A stretch of DNA of 64,000 nucleotides from CAITWD01 sp963842065 (GTDB lineage: Bacteria > Actinomycetota > Thermoleophilia > Miltoncostaeales > Miltoncostaeaceae), in NCBI GenBank assembly GCA_963842065.1, contig CAWJEW010000006.1, positions 310,001 to 374,000 on the forward strand, in the 5' to 3' direction. Positions 26,790 to 35,498 of the stretch are shown piece by piece. The stretch's first letter is position 1; each line of letters starts with the position of its first letter. The notes below the pieces were generated by a model, which ran no database searches, was not told the DNA's origin, and saw nothing but the letters and a program-made list of their open reading frames with translations. Made by a program: the position numbers and the translations under genes.

Positions 26790-27650
26790 TTATGTGATTC
26801 CGGTCGGTTGATGGGCCCACTCGGCAGCGAAGGATGCCGGGGTCCGGTATCCAAGCGACGAGTGGGGTCGGTAGGAGTTGTAGTCGATGCGAAAGTCCTC
26901 GGCCAGGGTCCTGGCTTCCAACAGCGTTGCGAAGGCCTCGACGTCCAGCAGCTCATCGCGCAGCTTGCCGGTAAAGGACTCGATGTATGGGTTCTCCCAC
27001 GGGTGGCCGGGCTCGATGTAGCTGGTGTCGGTGCCCGAGAACCGACACCAGTCGCGAATGGCGTGTGCGGTCAGCTCGGGCCCGTTGTCCATGCGGATGT
27101 ATGCCGGCGACCTGCCGGTGCTCGCCATGATCTGCTCCAGCACTGCCACGGTGTGATCGGCGGTGATCGACCGGTCGACTCTGATCGCCAGGGCCTCGCG
27201 GGTGAACTCGTCGGTGATGCTCAATACCTTCAAGGTCTTGATGTCGGTGGTTTGGTCAAAGCAGAAATCCAGCGCCCAGACCTCGTCGGGATACGTCGCC
27301 CGCAGCCGGGCAGCCGGCAGGTTCGAGACGCCCAGGCGGGAGCGCTTTTTGGCCCGGCGCATCACCCGCAGGCCCTCATCGCGGCACAGGCGCTGGATGC
27401 GCTTGTGGTTGACCGAGAAGCCTTCGATGCGCAAGAGCGCCGTCAGGCGCCGGTAGCCGTAGCGCGGACGGGCTCGGGCGAGTTCGCGCAATCGGGATCT
27501 GATCGCCTTTTCGATGTCACCGGGCACCGGGGCACCCCGGCGCTGGGTCGTTCGTGATTGGCCGATGGCCCGGCACGCCCGACGCTCGGAGATCGCCAGG
27601 CGATCCATGAGCATCCAGACCGCCCTGCGGCGGCGTGCCGGGCTCACCAA
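26790..27650 (-). CDS. IS3-family transposase OrfB (DDE integrase domain)
   Basis: 286-aa catalytic part. N-terminal HTH_21-type region (PRYGYRRLTALLRIEGFSVN), then the rve domain: ALDFCFDQ (first Asp), RMDNGPEL (second Asp), GHPWENPYIESFTGKLRDE (Glu). It has no good start of its own and overlaps orfA by 7 nt; production as an OrfAB fusion by -1 frameshifting near the GGGGAAAT run is the family rule. Confidence 0.92.
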   Translation of the reverse strand: MVSPARRRRAVWMLMDRLAISERRACRAIGQSRTTQRRGAPVPGDIEKAIRSRLRELARARPRYGYRRLTALLRIEGFSVNHKRIQRLCRDEGLRVMRRAKKRSRLGVSNLPAARLRATYPDEVWALDFCFDQTTDIKTLKVLSITDEFTREALAIRVDRSITADHTVAVLEQIMASTGRSPAYIRMDNGPELTAHAIRDWCRFSGTDTSYIEPGHPWENPYIESFTGKLRDELLDVEAFATLLEARTLAEDFRIDYNSYRPHSSLGYRTPASFAAEWAHQPTGIT

Positions 27651-27922
27651 TTTCCCCTGGCCACCTCTCTCAAGGCGGCGTTGTCGAGGGCCTGATCGGC
27701 CACGATGCGCTTGAGGCGTGCGTTCTCACGCTCGAGCTCCTTGAGGCGCTTGGCGTCATCGGCCTTCATGCCGCCGTACTGGGCCCGCCAACGGTGGAAG
27801 GTCTGCTCGGAGATCTCCAGGTGACGGGCGACCGTGGTGATGTCGGCTCCTTCGCCCTGGAGTCGCTCAGCCTCACGCAGCTTCCTGATGATCTGCTCTG
27901 GGGTGTGCCTGCGCTGTTTCAT
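27644..27922 (-). CDS. IS3-family transposase OrfA (HTH)
   Basis: 92-aa DNA-binding part: RRHTPEQIIRKLREAERL and ITTVARHLEISEQTFHRW form the helix-turn-helix, and KELERENARLKRIVADQAL is the leucine-zipper-like coiled coil. ATG 27922 is chosen because AAGGAGG lies 9 nt upstream; ATG 27931 would abut that site. Confidence 0.9.
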   Translation of the reverse strand: MKQRRHTPEQIIRKLREAERLQGEGADITTVARHLEISEQTFHRWRAQYGGMKADDAKRLKELERENARLKRIVADQALDNAALREVARGNW

Positions 27923-28257
27923 GGGGTTCATCCTCCTTGAGTCCGTGGATCTGGACAAGAGGAATCACACTCGCGATGGCACCGTTGGCGGGGGTCAGGT
28001 CAGCTCCTCCTCGGCTTCGACCACGACTGCGCGGTGCTCGTAGTGTGCGGCGAGCGTTGCCCTGTTGATCGCTTCCTTACGCGTCATGTATTCCCGCTCC
28101 TTCCTCGGCTCGTCTTTGCGCGGTCTTCGCCCGGTGGCGCAGCACGCACCAGGGTCCAGACACTCGTGCGAAGACTGCGCGGCTGCCGGCCGCTGGGGTT
28201 CGTCGTTCGGTTCGCATTGTCGACCCACACGGTGACGTCGTCCGAGTTTCGTCCGTG

Positions 28258-28286
28258 TTGACAATTTGTTATGTCATGCCTAACTT
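28258..28286 (+). promoter_or_regulatory. mntR promoter with DtxR-type operator
   Basis: TTGACA (28258-28263), a 17-bp spacer and TAACTT (28281-28286) form a near-consensus promoter. An interrupted palindrome GTTATGTCATGCCTAAC (28268-28284; outer GTTA..TAAC arms) overlaps the -10 and has the size of DtxR/MntR operators, so metal-loaded MntR probably shuts off its own operon. ATG 28293 follows the -10 by 6 nt: a leaderless transcript. Confidence 0.65.
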
Positions 28287-28292
28287 ATGATC

Positions 28293-28967
28293 ATGATCGC
28301 ACCAACCTTAATCTCGCCGGCGATGCAGGACTACGCGAAGGCGATCTACTCGCTAGAGACGCGCGGTGGTGGCGACGCGGTCTCGACGACCGATCTGGCC
28401 GAGCGGCTCGGCGTCACGGCGGCCTCGGTGTCGGCGATGCTGCACAAGCTCGCAACGCAGGGTCTAGTCGAGTACGAGCCCTACCACGGCACCCATCTGA
28501 CGGCCCAGGGCCGACGCGCAGCGCTCGAGGTGTTGCGCCATCACCGGCTTCTGGAGACCTTTTTGGCACAGGAACTCGGCGTGCCCTGGGATCGCGTGCA
28601 TGACGAGGCGGAGGTGCTTGAGCACGTCATCTCCGAGGACCTCGAGCAGCGCATCGCCGCCAAGCTTGGAGATCCGCTGCGCGATCCGCACGGCGATCCG
28701 ATTCCTGGCCCTGACCTTCGCATCGATGAAGCGCCGACCCAGGGTCTTGCAGACTTGCCGACGGGCGCACGGGGGCGGCTTGTGCGCGTCTCCGACGCGA
28801 GCCCGGACATCCTGCGCTACCTCGACGAATTGGGCATCGGCCTAGGGGACACCTTCGAAATCGTCGAGACTCCGCGCTTCGGCGGGCCGCTGACGGTGCG
28901 CTTTGGCGAGCAGACCCACATGATCGGCGGGCAACTGGCGGGCGCGATGCGCGTCGAGGTCGCGTGA
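28293..28967 (+). CDS. mntR: DtxR/MntR-family metal-dependent repressor
   Basis: 224 aa. Winged helix (LAERLGVTAASVSAMLHKLATQGLVEYE), dimerisation and metal-binding domain with His/Glu/Asp-rich HDEAEVLEHVISEDLEQRI, and a C-terminal SH3-like/FeoA domain, as in IdeR/DtxR. Its last codons overlap the NRAMP transporter start (GTGA), so they form one operon; this pairing argues for Mn(II) rather than Fe(II) sensing (inference). ATG 28293 preferred over ATG 28287 from the promoter position. Confidence 0.88.
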   Translation: MIAPTLISPAMQDYAKAIYSLETRGGGDAVSTTDLAERLGVTAASVSAMLHKLATQGLVEYEPYHGTHLTAQGRRAALEVLRHHRLLETFLAQELGVPWDRVHDEAEVLEHVISEDLEQRIAAKLGDPLRDPHGDPIPGPDLRIDEAPTQGLADLPTGARGRLVRVSDASPDILRYLDELGIGLGDTFEIVETPRFGGPLTVRFGEQTHMIGGQLAGAMRVEVA

Positions 28968-30280
28968 CCCCTCCGCCGCGCCCGCCCGGGGACGAGGGCG
29001 TCCGGGTGGGTGGCGCGGCGGTCCTCGATCCGACCCTGACGATCACCACGCCGCTGCAGGCCGTGCTTGCCCGCGGTCCATGGCGCGCGACCCTCGCCAT
29101 GCTCGGGCCGGCCTTTGTCGCGGCGATTGCATACGTGGATCCGGGTAACTTCGCCACGAACGTGCAGGGGGGCGCCCAGTTCGGGTACTTGCTGCTGTGG
29201 GTGGTCCTCGCGGCGAACCTGATGGCAATGGTGATCCAGTATCTGTCGGCCAAGCTCGGGATCGTCACCGACCGCAGCCTTCCCGAGATGTGCCGCGAGC
29301 GGTTTCCCCGCCCGGTCACCTGGGGATTGTGGGTCCAGGCCGAGCTGATGGCGATGTCCACCGACATCGCCGAGTTCGTCGGCGCGGCGCTCGGCTTGAA
29401 CCTGCTGTTTGGCGTGCCGCTGGTCATCGCTGGACTGATCACCGGCGTGATCTCGTTCGGAATCCTCGGACTGCAGAGCCGCGGTTACCGTCGGTTCGAG
29501 CTGGTGATCACATTCCTCTTGGGGATCATCTTCGCCGGGTTCCTCTATGAGACCCTCAAGATCGGTCCGTCCGCGCACAGCTCGCTGACCGGGTTGGTGC
29601 CGCATTTCGCCGGGAGCGGATCGATCGTGCTTGCCGTGGGCATCGTCGGCGCGACGGTGATGCCGCACGCGATCTACCTGCATTCCGCGTTGACCTCAGA
29701 CCGCATCCGCCCCTACAACGACGCCGAGCGGGCTCGGATCCTGCGGTTTGAGCGCCTGGACATCTGGATCGCGCTCGGGATCGCCGGGCTGGTCAACCTC
29801 GCCATGCTCGCCGTCGCGGCGCGTTTGTTTCACACCCCCGGCAATACGAACATCTCCACGATCGAACAGGCCCACACGGGCTTGGCGCAGCTCGTCGGGG
29901 GAGGCGCCGCGCTGGCGTTCGCCGTGGCGCTCTTGGCATCCGGGGTCTCCTCCTCGAGCGTTGGCACCTACGCTGGCCAGGTCGTGATGGCCGGCTTTGT
30001 CCACCTCAAGGTCCCGCTGTTTGCGCGCCGCGCCGTCACGATGATTCCCGCGATCGCGATCCTCGCGGTGGGGTTCAGCCCCACGGAGGCCCTCGTGCTC
30101 AGCCAGGTCGTGCTCTCGTTTGGCATTCCGCTTGCCCTTGTCCCGTTGGCCTTGCTGACCGGCGGCCGCACGGTCATGGGAGCGCACGTCAACAGCCGCA
30201 CGACGGCGGTGATCGCTTGGTTGCTGGTCGGGGTCATCACCGCGCTCAACGTGTTCCTGATCTACCAGGTCTTCAACTAG
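28964..30280 (+). CDS. mntH: NRAMP divalent metal (Mn2+) transporter
   Basis: 438-aa inner-membrane, proton-coupled metal importer with about 11 membrane helices. The NRAMP marks are AYVDPGNFATN in helix 1 (metal site DPGN) and ATVMPHAIYLHS in helix 6 (MPH). Start GTG 28964 overlaps mntR. Metal-replete MntR should repress both. An unordered proline-rich stretch of about 40 residues precedes helix 1. Confidence 0.93.
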   Translation: MTPPPRPPGDEGVRVGGAAVLDPTLTITTPLQAVLARGPWRATLAMLGPAFVAAIAYVDPGNFATNVQGGAQFGYLLLWVVLAANLMAMVIQYLSAKLGIVTDRSLPEMCRERFPRPVTWGLWVQAELMAMSTDIAEFVGAALGLNLLFGVPLVIAGLITGVISFGILGLQSRGYRRFELVITFLLGIIFAGFLYETLKIGPSAHSSLTGLVPHFAGSGSIVLAVGIVGATVMPHAIYLHSALTSDRIRPYNDAERARILRFERLDIWIALGIAGLVNLAMLAVAARLFHTPGNTNISTIEQAHTGLAQLVGGGAALAFAVALLASGVSSSSVGTYAGQVVMAGFVHLKVPLFARRAVTMIPAIAILAVGFSPTEALVLSQVVLSFGIPLALVPLALLTGGRTVMGAHVNSRTTAVIAWLLVGVITALNVFLIYQVFN

Positions 30281-30471
30281 GGCATCCGGGCGTAGCTCCG
30301 GCGCGCTCCGGTGGGTAAATCGATGGCCCGACCTACAATCAGGCCAGGGACCATCGTGCGAATCAAGGTCCGACCACGTCCAGTCACCTCCGATCCGAAC
30401 TGCAGCACACCGGCGCGTATGAGCGACCGCTCCGCGACGCCGCCTGGCTGCGCGACGCGCGGCGGGCGCGA

Positions 30472-31098
30472 ATGTTGTCGTGGCTGTCGCTTGCGTGGAT
30501 GGGAGTCGAGGGCGGTGTTGGCCTGATCGCCGGTCTCGTGGCGGGATCGGTTGCGCTCGTTGGGTATGGGCTGTCTTCAGGAGTCGAGGGCATTGCGTCG
30601 GTCATTGTGATCTGGCGCTTTACGGGCTCGCGCATGCATTCTGAGACCTCCGAGCACAGTGCCCACAAGGCGGTCGCCGTTTCGTTTTGGGTGCTCGCGC
30701 CGTACGTCGCGATCCAATCCGTCTACGACTTGGTGACCGAGCACAAGGCTGGACCCAGTCCCGTCGGCATCGCGGTGGCGGCCAGCAGCATCGTGCTGAT
30801 GCCTCTGCTCGGCCGCGCCAAGCAGCGCCTGGGTGCTCGCTTGGGGTCTGCCGCTACCCAGGGCGAGGGCGCGCAAAACATGCTCTGCGCCGCGATGGCC
30901 GCGGCCGTGCTCGTCGGGCTCACAGGCCAGTCGATCTTCGGTACGTGGTGGCTCGATCCACTGGCCGGGCTCTTCATCGCGGCCGTCGCTGTGAAGTCGG
31001 GTCTTGACGCGTGGCGCGGGGAGGCGTGCGCCGACTGCGCCCCGATCGGGTTCGGGTCGCCGGATCAGGGCTGCGACGACGGATGCTGCTCGGGCTGA
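30472..31098 (+). CDS. CDF-like cation efflux membrane protein
   Basis: 208 aa, about five or six membrane helices and no C-terminal cytosolic domain. LSLAWMGVEGGVGLIAGLVAGSVALVGYGLSS resembles the first helices of cation diffusion facilitators, where Asp/His line the path; here the SGVEGIASV segment has Glu. The last 25 residues are cysteine-rich (GEACADCAP, GCDDGCCSG), a probable metal-binding tail. The open frame and matching character reach back to about 30400 without ATG/GTG/TTG, so a CTG start is possible. Confidence 0.72.
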   Translation: MLSWLSLAWMGVEGGVGLIAGLVAGSVALVGYGLSSGVEGIASVIVIWRFTGSRMHSETSEHSAHKAVAVSFWVLAPYVAIQSVYDLVTEHKAGPSPVGIAVAASSIVLMPLLGRAKQRLGARLGSAATQGEGAQNMLCAAMAAAVLVGLTGQSIFGTWWLDPLAGLFIAAVAVKSGLDAWRGEACADCAPIGFGSPDQGCDDGCCSG

Positions 31099-31163
31099 GT
31101 ATTCCGTCACGAGGCATGCCCGACCTGCCGAATCCGTCTGCAGCTGGACTCCTGTCGCCCGTC

Positions 31164-32152
31164 TAGATGATTGATTCCACGGGCTCAGGCGACAAAGTCG
31201 ACGAATGCACGGCTTGGTCGGCCGAGTTGGTGGTTGAGACTGATGCAGGCGGCGAGGCACAAAAAGCGCTGCAGGATGCGCTCTTTGATGCCCGCAAGGG
31301 TGCGGGCACCGTGGCGTTCGAGAGTGAGCAGGTCTTTGCAGGTCCAGAAAATCGACTCGATGCGCTGGCGGATCGGAGCGAGATGCAGGTCCGTCCCCGC
31401 CTCGTTTTTGCGGCGGGGACGGAGGATCTTGGCGTCCAGCTGGCTGACGGCATTGGCGAATTCGCGGCCGGCATAGCCCTTGTCGCCCAGGAGGGTCTCG
31501 CCGCCAGATCGCTCACAACGCGCCAGCAGCTCGAGGCCTACCACGCGTTCGTCACGTTTGGGCGAGGCGAGGGCAAGCGCACGCGGGGTCCCGTCGGGGG
31601 CGAAGATCGCGTGCAGACGAAAGCCCCAAAAGAAACGGGAGTGCGAGGCGCACCAGCCGTAGTCGGCCGCGTCGCCCAGGGCGGAGCGCTTGACGGTCTC
31701 GCGGCTCTTGGCGCATTCGACCGGGGTCGAGTCGATCAACAGCAGATCGTCTGTGTAACCGGGGCTCTGGCTGGCAAACACGCACATCAGCCACTCGATC
31801 GTGTCGGCCAACCGACGCCGACGCTTGTGGTATCCGGGCTGGGCAGGCAGCCCGGGAAACAGGTGGCAAAGGCGCCTGGCTGCGACCTTGAGAAACCGCC
31901 GATCGGATGGGATCCCCATGATTGTTTGGGCCACACAGAGTGTGATGACCTCCGCGTCGGTGACCACACGGCGGGCGTTTCCGGGGGGCTGTGGCAGGAG
32001 ATCGTCCGCTGTGCAATAAACGGCGATGCAGAGAGCGTCGAGGTCGGCGTCCATCGTGGCCTCCAGGTCGACGGTGTGGTTAGCACCGCCGACTTCGGCC
32101 TCTCTGTACAAAACCCCTTCGCCACGGCGATCGCCGTGGAATCAATCATCTA
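31164..32152 (-). mobile_element. IS982-family insertion sequence (989 bp)
   Basis: Perfect 19-bp terminal inverted repeats TAGATGATTGATTCCACGG (31164-31182) and its complement (32134-32152), flanked by direct repeats GTC (31161-31163, 32153-32155). One transposase gene fills the element. Confidence 0.9.
31185..32054 (-). CDS. IS982-family transposase
   Basis: 289 aa from ATG 32054. N-terminal DADLDALCIAVYCTADDLL and GIPSDRRFLKVA match IS982 transposases. The catalytic core shows LLLIDSTPVECAK (first Asp), LLGDKGYAGREF (second Asp) and RQRIESIFWTCKD (Glu). A longer frame to 32111 is open but lacks family similarity. Complete, so probably active. Confidence 0.85.
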   Translation of the reverse strand: MDADLDALCIAVYCTADDLLPQPPGNARRVVTDAEVITLCVAQTIMGIPSDRRFLKVAARRLCHLFPGLPAQPGYHKRRRRLADTIEWLMCVFASQSPGYTDDLLLIDSTPVECAKSRETVKRSALGDAADYGWCASHSRFFWGFRLHAIFAPDGTPRALALASPKRDERVVGLELLARCERSGGETLLGDKGYAGREFANAVSQLDAKILRPRRKNEAGTDLHLAPIRQRIESIFWTCKDLLTLERHGARTLAGIKERILQRFLCLAACISLNHQLGRPSRAFVDFVA

Positions 32153-32455
32153 GTCGTGCGCGCGACGGAGCACCGTCCAAACAAACATCTGCTTCGAGCC
32201 GGACGGCGTGCGATGCGACTCGCGCTCATGGTCCACCAGCGCAAAGCCAGGGGCAAAGACGGCGACGACGTCCGGTGCCTCGTACCGCGCGACAGGCAGC
32301 CCCGAGCATTGAGGCGGGCCGTCAGACGCAAACGTTCCTAGGACGAGCAGGCCAGATGGTGCGATCGCCGCCGTGGCTACGCCGACATACCGGTCGCGAT
32401 CTTGCTCGTCGCACTGAGATTCACCGCTATGCGGCGTCGGCGATTTGAGCCGGTT

Positions 32456-33469
32456 TCAGGCGGAGTGCGTACGTTCGCCTGAATGGGTGGGTTGCCTCGG
32501 TCGCCAGTAGGTGAGCGCGAGCAGGACGATCAGGGGGCCGCTATTGACGTCGGTTCCGGACCCCGTGAGGATCCCCCCGAAGTCCTCTGCCAGCCAGATC
32601 CACACCCCGACGAGGATCGCCAGCACCAGAATCCCGGCGATGTCCCAGCGCGCAAACACCGACAGGCCGATCACCACGCACGCGACGGCAAACAGCAGCG
32701 AGATGAGGGCCCCGTGGCCTGTGTACATCACGGACATGCGCGTATCGAGGCTGTTGATCCAACCGGGCTCCCCAGAGCCCATGCCCGAGACCATGCCGCT
32801 CAGCGAATCCCCGCCCCGGTTGGAGGGCAGGAGCTGGTAGATCGCAAACGCGATCCACAGCATCGCCCAGATCACCCGGGCCGCCGCCATGCCGATGGGC
32901 GAGCGCTCAGCGACCGAACGAACGGGGCCCTGATCCGGGATCCCGTCGCGGGCCGCGGACACCGGAAAGATGAGGATCGCGATCAGGGCATATAACAGCA
33001 CGGCGCCCGGGAAGCCCATCGTCGGCGAGGCCGACGTGAACAGGCCGCCAAAACCCTCACCGAACCACCAGACCCCAAAAGCCCACATAACCGAGCCCGC
33101 CAGCGCCCAACCGACCGAGCGCTTCCAGAAGATGCCGAGCGCGATCGCCAGCTGGGTGAGGGCAAAGAGCGTATTCCAGGCCGCGATGTGCGGCTCGATG
33201 AAGTGCGCAATTCCCGTAATCGACTCCCCGAGCACGCCGGGGACCCCGGTAGCCGTCGGCGCCATGATCTGCGCCGGAAACGCCCTGGAGAACATGAACG
33301 ACTGGAATTGCAGGGCAGCGTCGATGAGCCAGATGAGCCCGAGGCCGAGCTGCAGCATGCGCCGCCGGTCGCGCCTGTCCCAGCCGACGACGTCGCGAAC
33401 GCGCGTACCGACGGACTCGTCGGCGGCGACACTTGGAGCAAGGTGCTCGAAGGAAGGAGCTGTGGTCAT
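32456..33469 (-). CDS. DoxX-like multi-pass membrane protein
   Basis: 337 aa with about eight helices (for example LGLGLIWLIDAALQFQSFMF, AGILVLAILVGVWIWLAEDFGG). The first helices resemble DoxX-type proteins; conserved small residues and Glu/His in GEGFGGLFT and MYTGHGALISLLF may line a ligand site. It diverges from the SCO gene and sits in a redox/copper-type cluster with SCO and CtaG-like genes; a part in respiratory-oxidase assembly or copper handling is inference. Start ATG 33469 rather than 33478. Confidence 0.65.
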   Translation of the reverse strand: MTTAPSFEHLAPSVAADESVGTRVRDVVGWDRRDRRRMLQLGLGLIWLIDAALQFQSFMFSRAFPAQIMAPTATGVPGVLGESITGIAHFIEPHIAAWNTLFALTQLAIALGIFWKRSVGWALAGSVMWAFGVWWFGEGFGGLFTSASPTMGFPGAVLLYALIAILIFPVSAARDGIPDQGPVRSVAERSPIGMAAARVIWAMLWIAFAIYQLLPSNRGGDSLSGMVSGMGSGEPGWINSLDTRMSVMYTGHGALISLLFAVACVVIGLSVFARWDIAGILVLAILVGVWIWLAEDFGGILTGSGTDVNSGPLIVLLALTYWRPRQPTHSGERTHSA

Positions 33470-33531
33470 GGGCGGCACCCTGCTCGCAGACGGGCTCGTC
33501 AGAGGGGCCGGATGTCCCCCTCATCTGTCTC

Positions 33532-33544
33532 CTACGCAACGTAG
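33532..33544. promoter_or_regulatory. Possible BlaI/CopY-type operator
   Basis: CTACG-CAA-CGTAG is a perfect 5-bp dyad between the divergent DoxX-like and SCO genes; read on the minus strand as TACTACGTTGCGTAGG it resembles the TACTACA..TGTAGTA boxes of BlaI/CopY repressors. No such regulator gene is in the window. Confidence 0.35.
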
Positions 33545-33677
33545 TAAAATTGTTAGCGAATCCGCGAGTGACAGACCGCCCTTGGCCTCGTGGACGTATT
33601 GCCGTCGGCACAGGAGATACTTCGCGCAGACCTGACCGCATCGGAGCGCCGCCGACCACGTCCAGCGGGGAGGTCCA

Positions 33678-34310
33678 ATGAGCCGTCGAACGCTGAGCCT
33701 CGCTGCCATTGTGGTCGTGGTTGCCGGCGTCTTCGCCGCCGGTCTCGCGGTCAGCGGCAGCGGCACGTCATCGTTGCACGCCTCCCCGATCAACCCATCG
33801 CTACCCGCGCCTGCCACCGCCGGACGCGATTCGACCGGGCAGCTGGTGAGCGTCCCCGAGGGTGGGCGCCCTGCGCTGGTGACCTTCTTCTACGCACACT
33901 GCCTGACCACGTGCCCGATCATCGCCGGCGAGATCGCCGCCGCACTCAACGAGGTTGGCCCGGCCACGACGAGCGGGATCGACGTCGTCGCGATCTCGGT
34001 GGACCCGCAAGGGGACACCCCTGCGGAGGTGAACCACTTCCTTGCCGTCCACGACCTTTCCGGCCGGATGAACTACATCATCGGCACGCGCAGCCAGCTC
34101 TCCCCCCTGTGGCAGGCCTGGAACGTCAGCGTCAAACCGGGCGCGGAGATCTACGTCCCGGCGATGCGCATGTACATGCCGCAGGTCAACCATTCCGCGG
34201 TGGTCTACCTGATCAACAAACAGGGTCAGGAGGTCGGGACCTACAGCGGCTCCACGATCATCCCGGTGGCAGACCTCGCCGCGGACATCAGGACTCTGGT
34301 CAATAGTTGA
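33678..34310 (+). CDS. SCO1/SenC-type copper chaperone
   Basis: 210 aa with an N-terminal membrane anchor (about residues 6-27) and an exported thioredoxin-like domain. Copper ligands: the Cys pair in AHCLTTCPI (CxxxC) and His in VNHSAVVYL. SCO proteins load copper into the CuA site of cytochrome c oxidase. The nearby broken CtaG-like gene shares that role. Start ATG 33678 has GGGAGG upstream. Confidence 0.88.
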   Translation: MSRRTLSLAAIVVVVAGVFAAGLAVSGSGTSSLHASPINPSLPAPATAGRDSTGQLVSVPEGGRPALVTFFYAHCLTTCPIIAGEIAAALNEVGPATTSGIDVVAISVDPQGDTPAEVNHFLAVHDLSGRMNYIIGTRSQLSPLWQAWNVSVKPGAEIYVPAMRMYMPQVNHSAVVYLINKQGQEVGTYSGSTIIPVADLAADIRTLVNS

Positions 34311-34515
34311 CATGGGGTGATTCCTGTCAAGGTCGTCGCGAACGGCCCATACCCCTCTTGGAAATACGCCCGCCTTTCGTATCGCTACTGGGACGACGGG
34401 TGGAACGTGCGTTTGAACCTGCCGGCTATCGCCGCCGCTCTGCACACACGATTGAGGCTGTCACTCAGAGAGCAAACCCTCGGGCACCGTTGGTCGGCGA
34501 TCTCGGCCTGCCGGG

Positions 34516-35498
34516 TCACCGCGCGCCTAGTCGATCCCCGGCCGGGTCGCGATCGTGACCCCGGATCGGGGGGGCGAGCTCATTGATCTGGCCGCTTCGC
34601 GCAGCTTCGCGAATCTCATCCGGGTGCACCCCGGCCTCGACGAGGCGCTGCTCAAGACCCTCCTGACGGGCGCCGGCAAAGAACAGGACGGCGATCGTCA
34701 CAAATGACAAAAGGCAATGGGTCGCCATCATCACCGTGCCGGCATTGGCCTGATCCTCGAGCGGTGCGATGCCCCAGGTCGCGTCCAAGGCAGCGTGACC
34801 GGGGTAGAGCGGGGTGCCGCTAAACCAGAAGATGTTGGCGATGATCAAGCCCACAAAGAAGATGCACGTCATGTAGGCGCACTTCCAGCCCGTCCGAAAC
34901 CACTCGGGTGCCGGGGCGAAGCGCTCAAGGATCGGACACCAACACAAGACGCCGAAAATAAAGAACGACACCTGCTGCAAGATCCACAGGGTGTTCGAGG
35001 CCAGCAGCTGATCGTGGACCGCCGGCCACAACCACACCGCGGTGCTGACGACCCAGAGCGCAAACCCGACAAACGGGTGTGAGATCAGTCGACGGACCCC
35101 AGAGACCGGGACTCTGGCCCGTGGCAGCGCGACCAGGACCAGCAGCGTCCCGAGTGACCCGATCAGGATGTGCTAAAGCATGTGGAGCTCAAGCCGGCCG
35201 TCGTGGGCCATCCCGTTGATCGGGGAGCCCACCGCGACCAACAGCACCACGATGCCCGCGATGCCGGAGATGCGCGGCCAGCCCGGTTGCGCGCGGCGCA
35301 AGACGTAGATCCCGACCAGCGCGATTCCCGTGTCTCGACCCGCGGCAGCGTCCAAAGCCTCCACCAGTGCGGGGTTGTCGGCAGGGTGCCGACGGCACCG
35401 ACGCGGACTCCTTCGTCACCCGTGAGCGCAGTCACTGCGAGCGACAGTGCCAGCACGCACGCGACCACGATGGCGGTAAATGCCCGGGAACGGTTCAC
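34516..35498 (-). pseudogene. CtaG-like cytochrome c oxidase assembly protein, broken
   Basis: Multi-pass membrane protein. N-terminal part from GTG 35498 (FTAIVVACVLALSLAVTALT), then GIYVLRRAQPGWPRISGIAG and SPINGMAHDGRLELHML, and downstream HILIGSLGTLLVLVALP to WLWPAVHDQLLASNTLWILQ. Two lesions: a frameshift between about 35330 and 35370, and an amber codon at 35174-35176 where CtaG proteins have Gln in HMLQH. Both break the conserved His-rich helix, so the gene is dead unless suppressed. Confidence 0.75.

Larger units (their letters stand above)
26761..28002 (-). mobile_element. IS3-family insertion sequence (1242 bp)
   Basis: Ends are perfect 12-bp inverted repeats TGACCTGACCCC (26761-26772) and GGGGTCAGGTCA (27991-28002), flanked by the 4-bp direct repeat GCTC (26757-26760 and 28003-28006). 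Contains overlapping orfA and orfB. A 4-bp duplication fits the IS407 subgroup (family knowledge). Intact ends and genes suggest recent arrival. Confidence 0.92.
26620..28087 (-). pseudogene. Small ORF split by the IS3 element
   Basis: From ATG 28087 (AAGGAG upstream) the frame reads MTRKEAINRATLAAHYEHRA and on to EEE, then enters the IS at 28002. Removing the IS and one GCTC copy joins it in frame to 26756-26620 (RRLLGAWPADRQ to GWPSPR), 222 nt in all, 73 residues. The 3' part overlaps the tRNA-Arg-like fragment, so the natural end of the gene may differ. Function unknown. Confidence 0.5.
31107..32440 (-). pseudogene. SAM methyltransferase remnant split by IS982
   Basis: Minus strand from about 32440 reads DRYVGVATAAIAPSGLLVLG, then GTFASDGPPQCSGLPVARYE, and HRTPSGSKQMFVW, the C-terminal half of a class I methyltransferase. 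At 32153 it meets the IS982; skipping the IS and one GTC duplicate continues in frame (RAHDGRQESSCRR) to TGA at 31107-31109. The 5' half is missing, cut off where the DoxX-like gene now ends. Confidence 0.65.
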
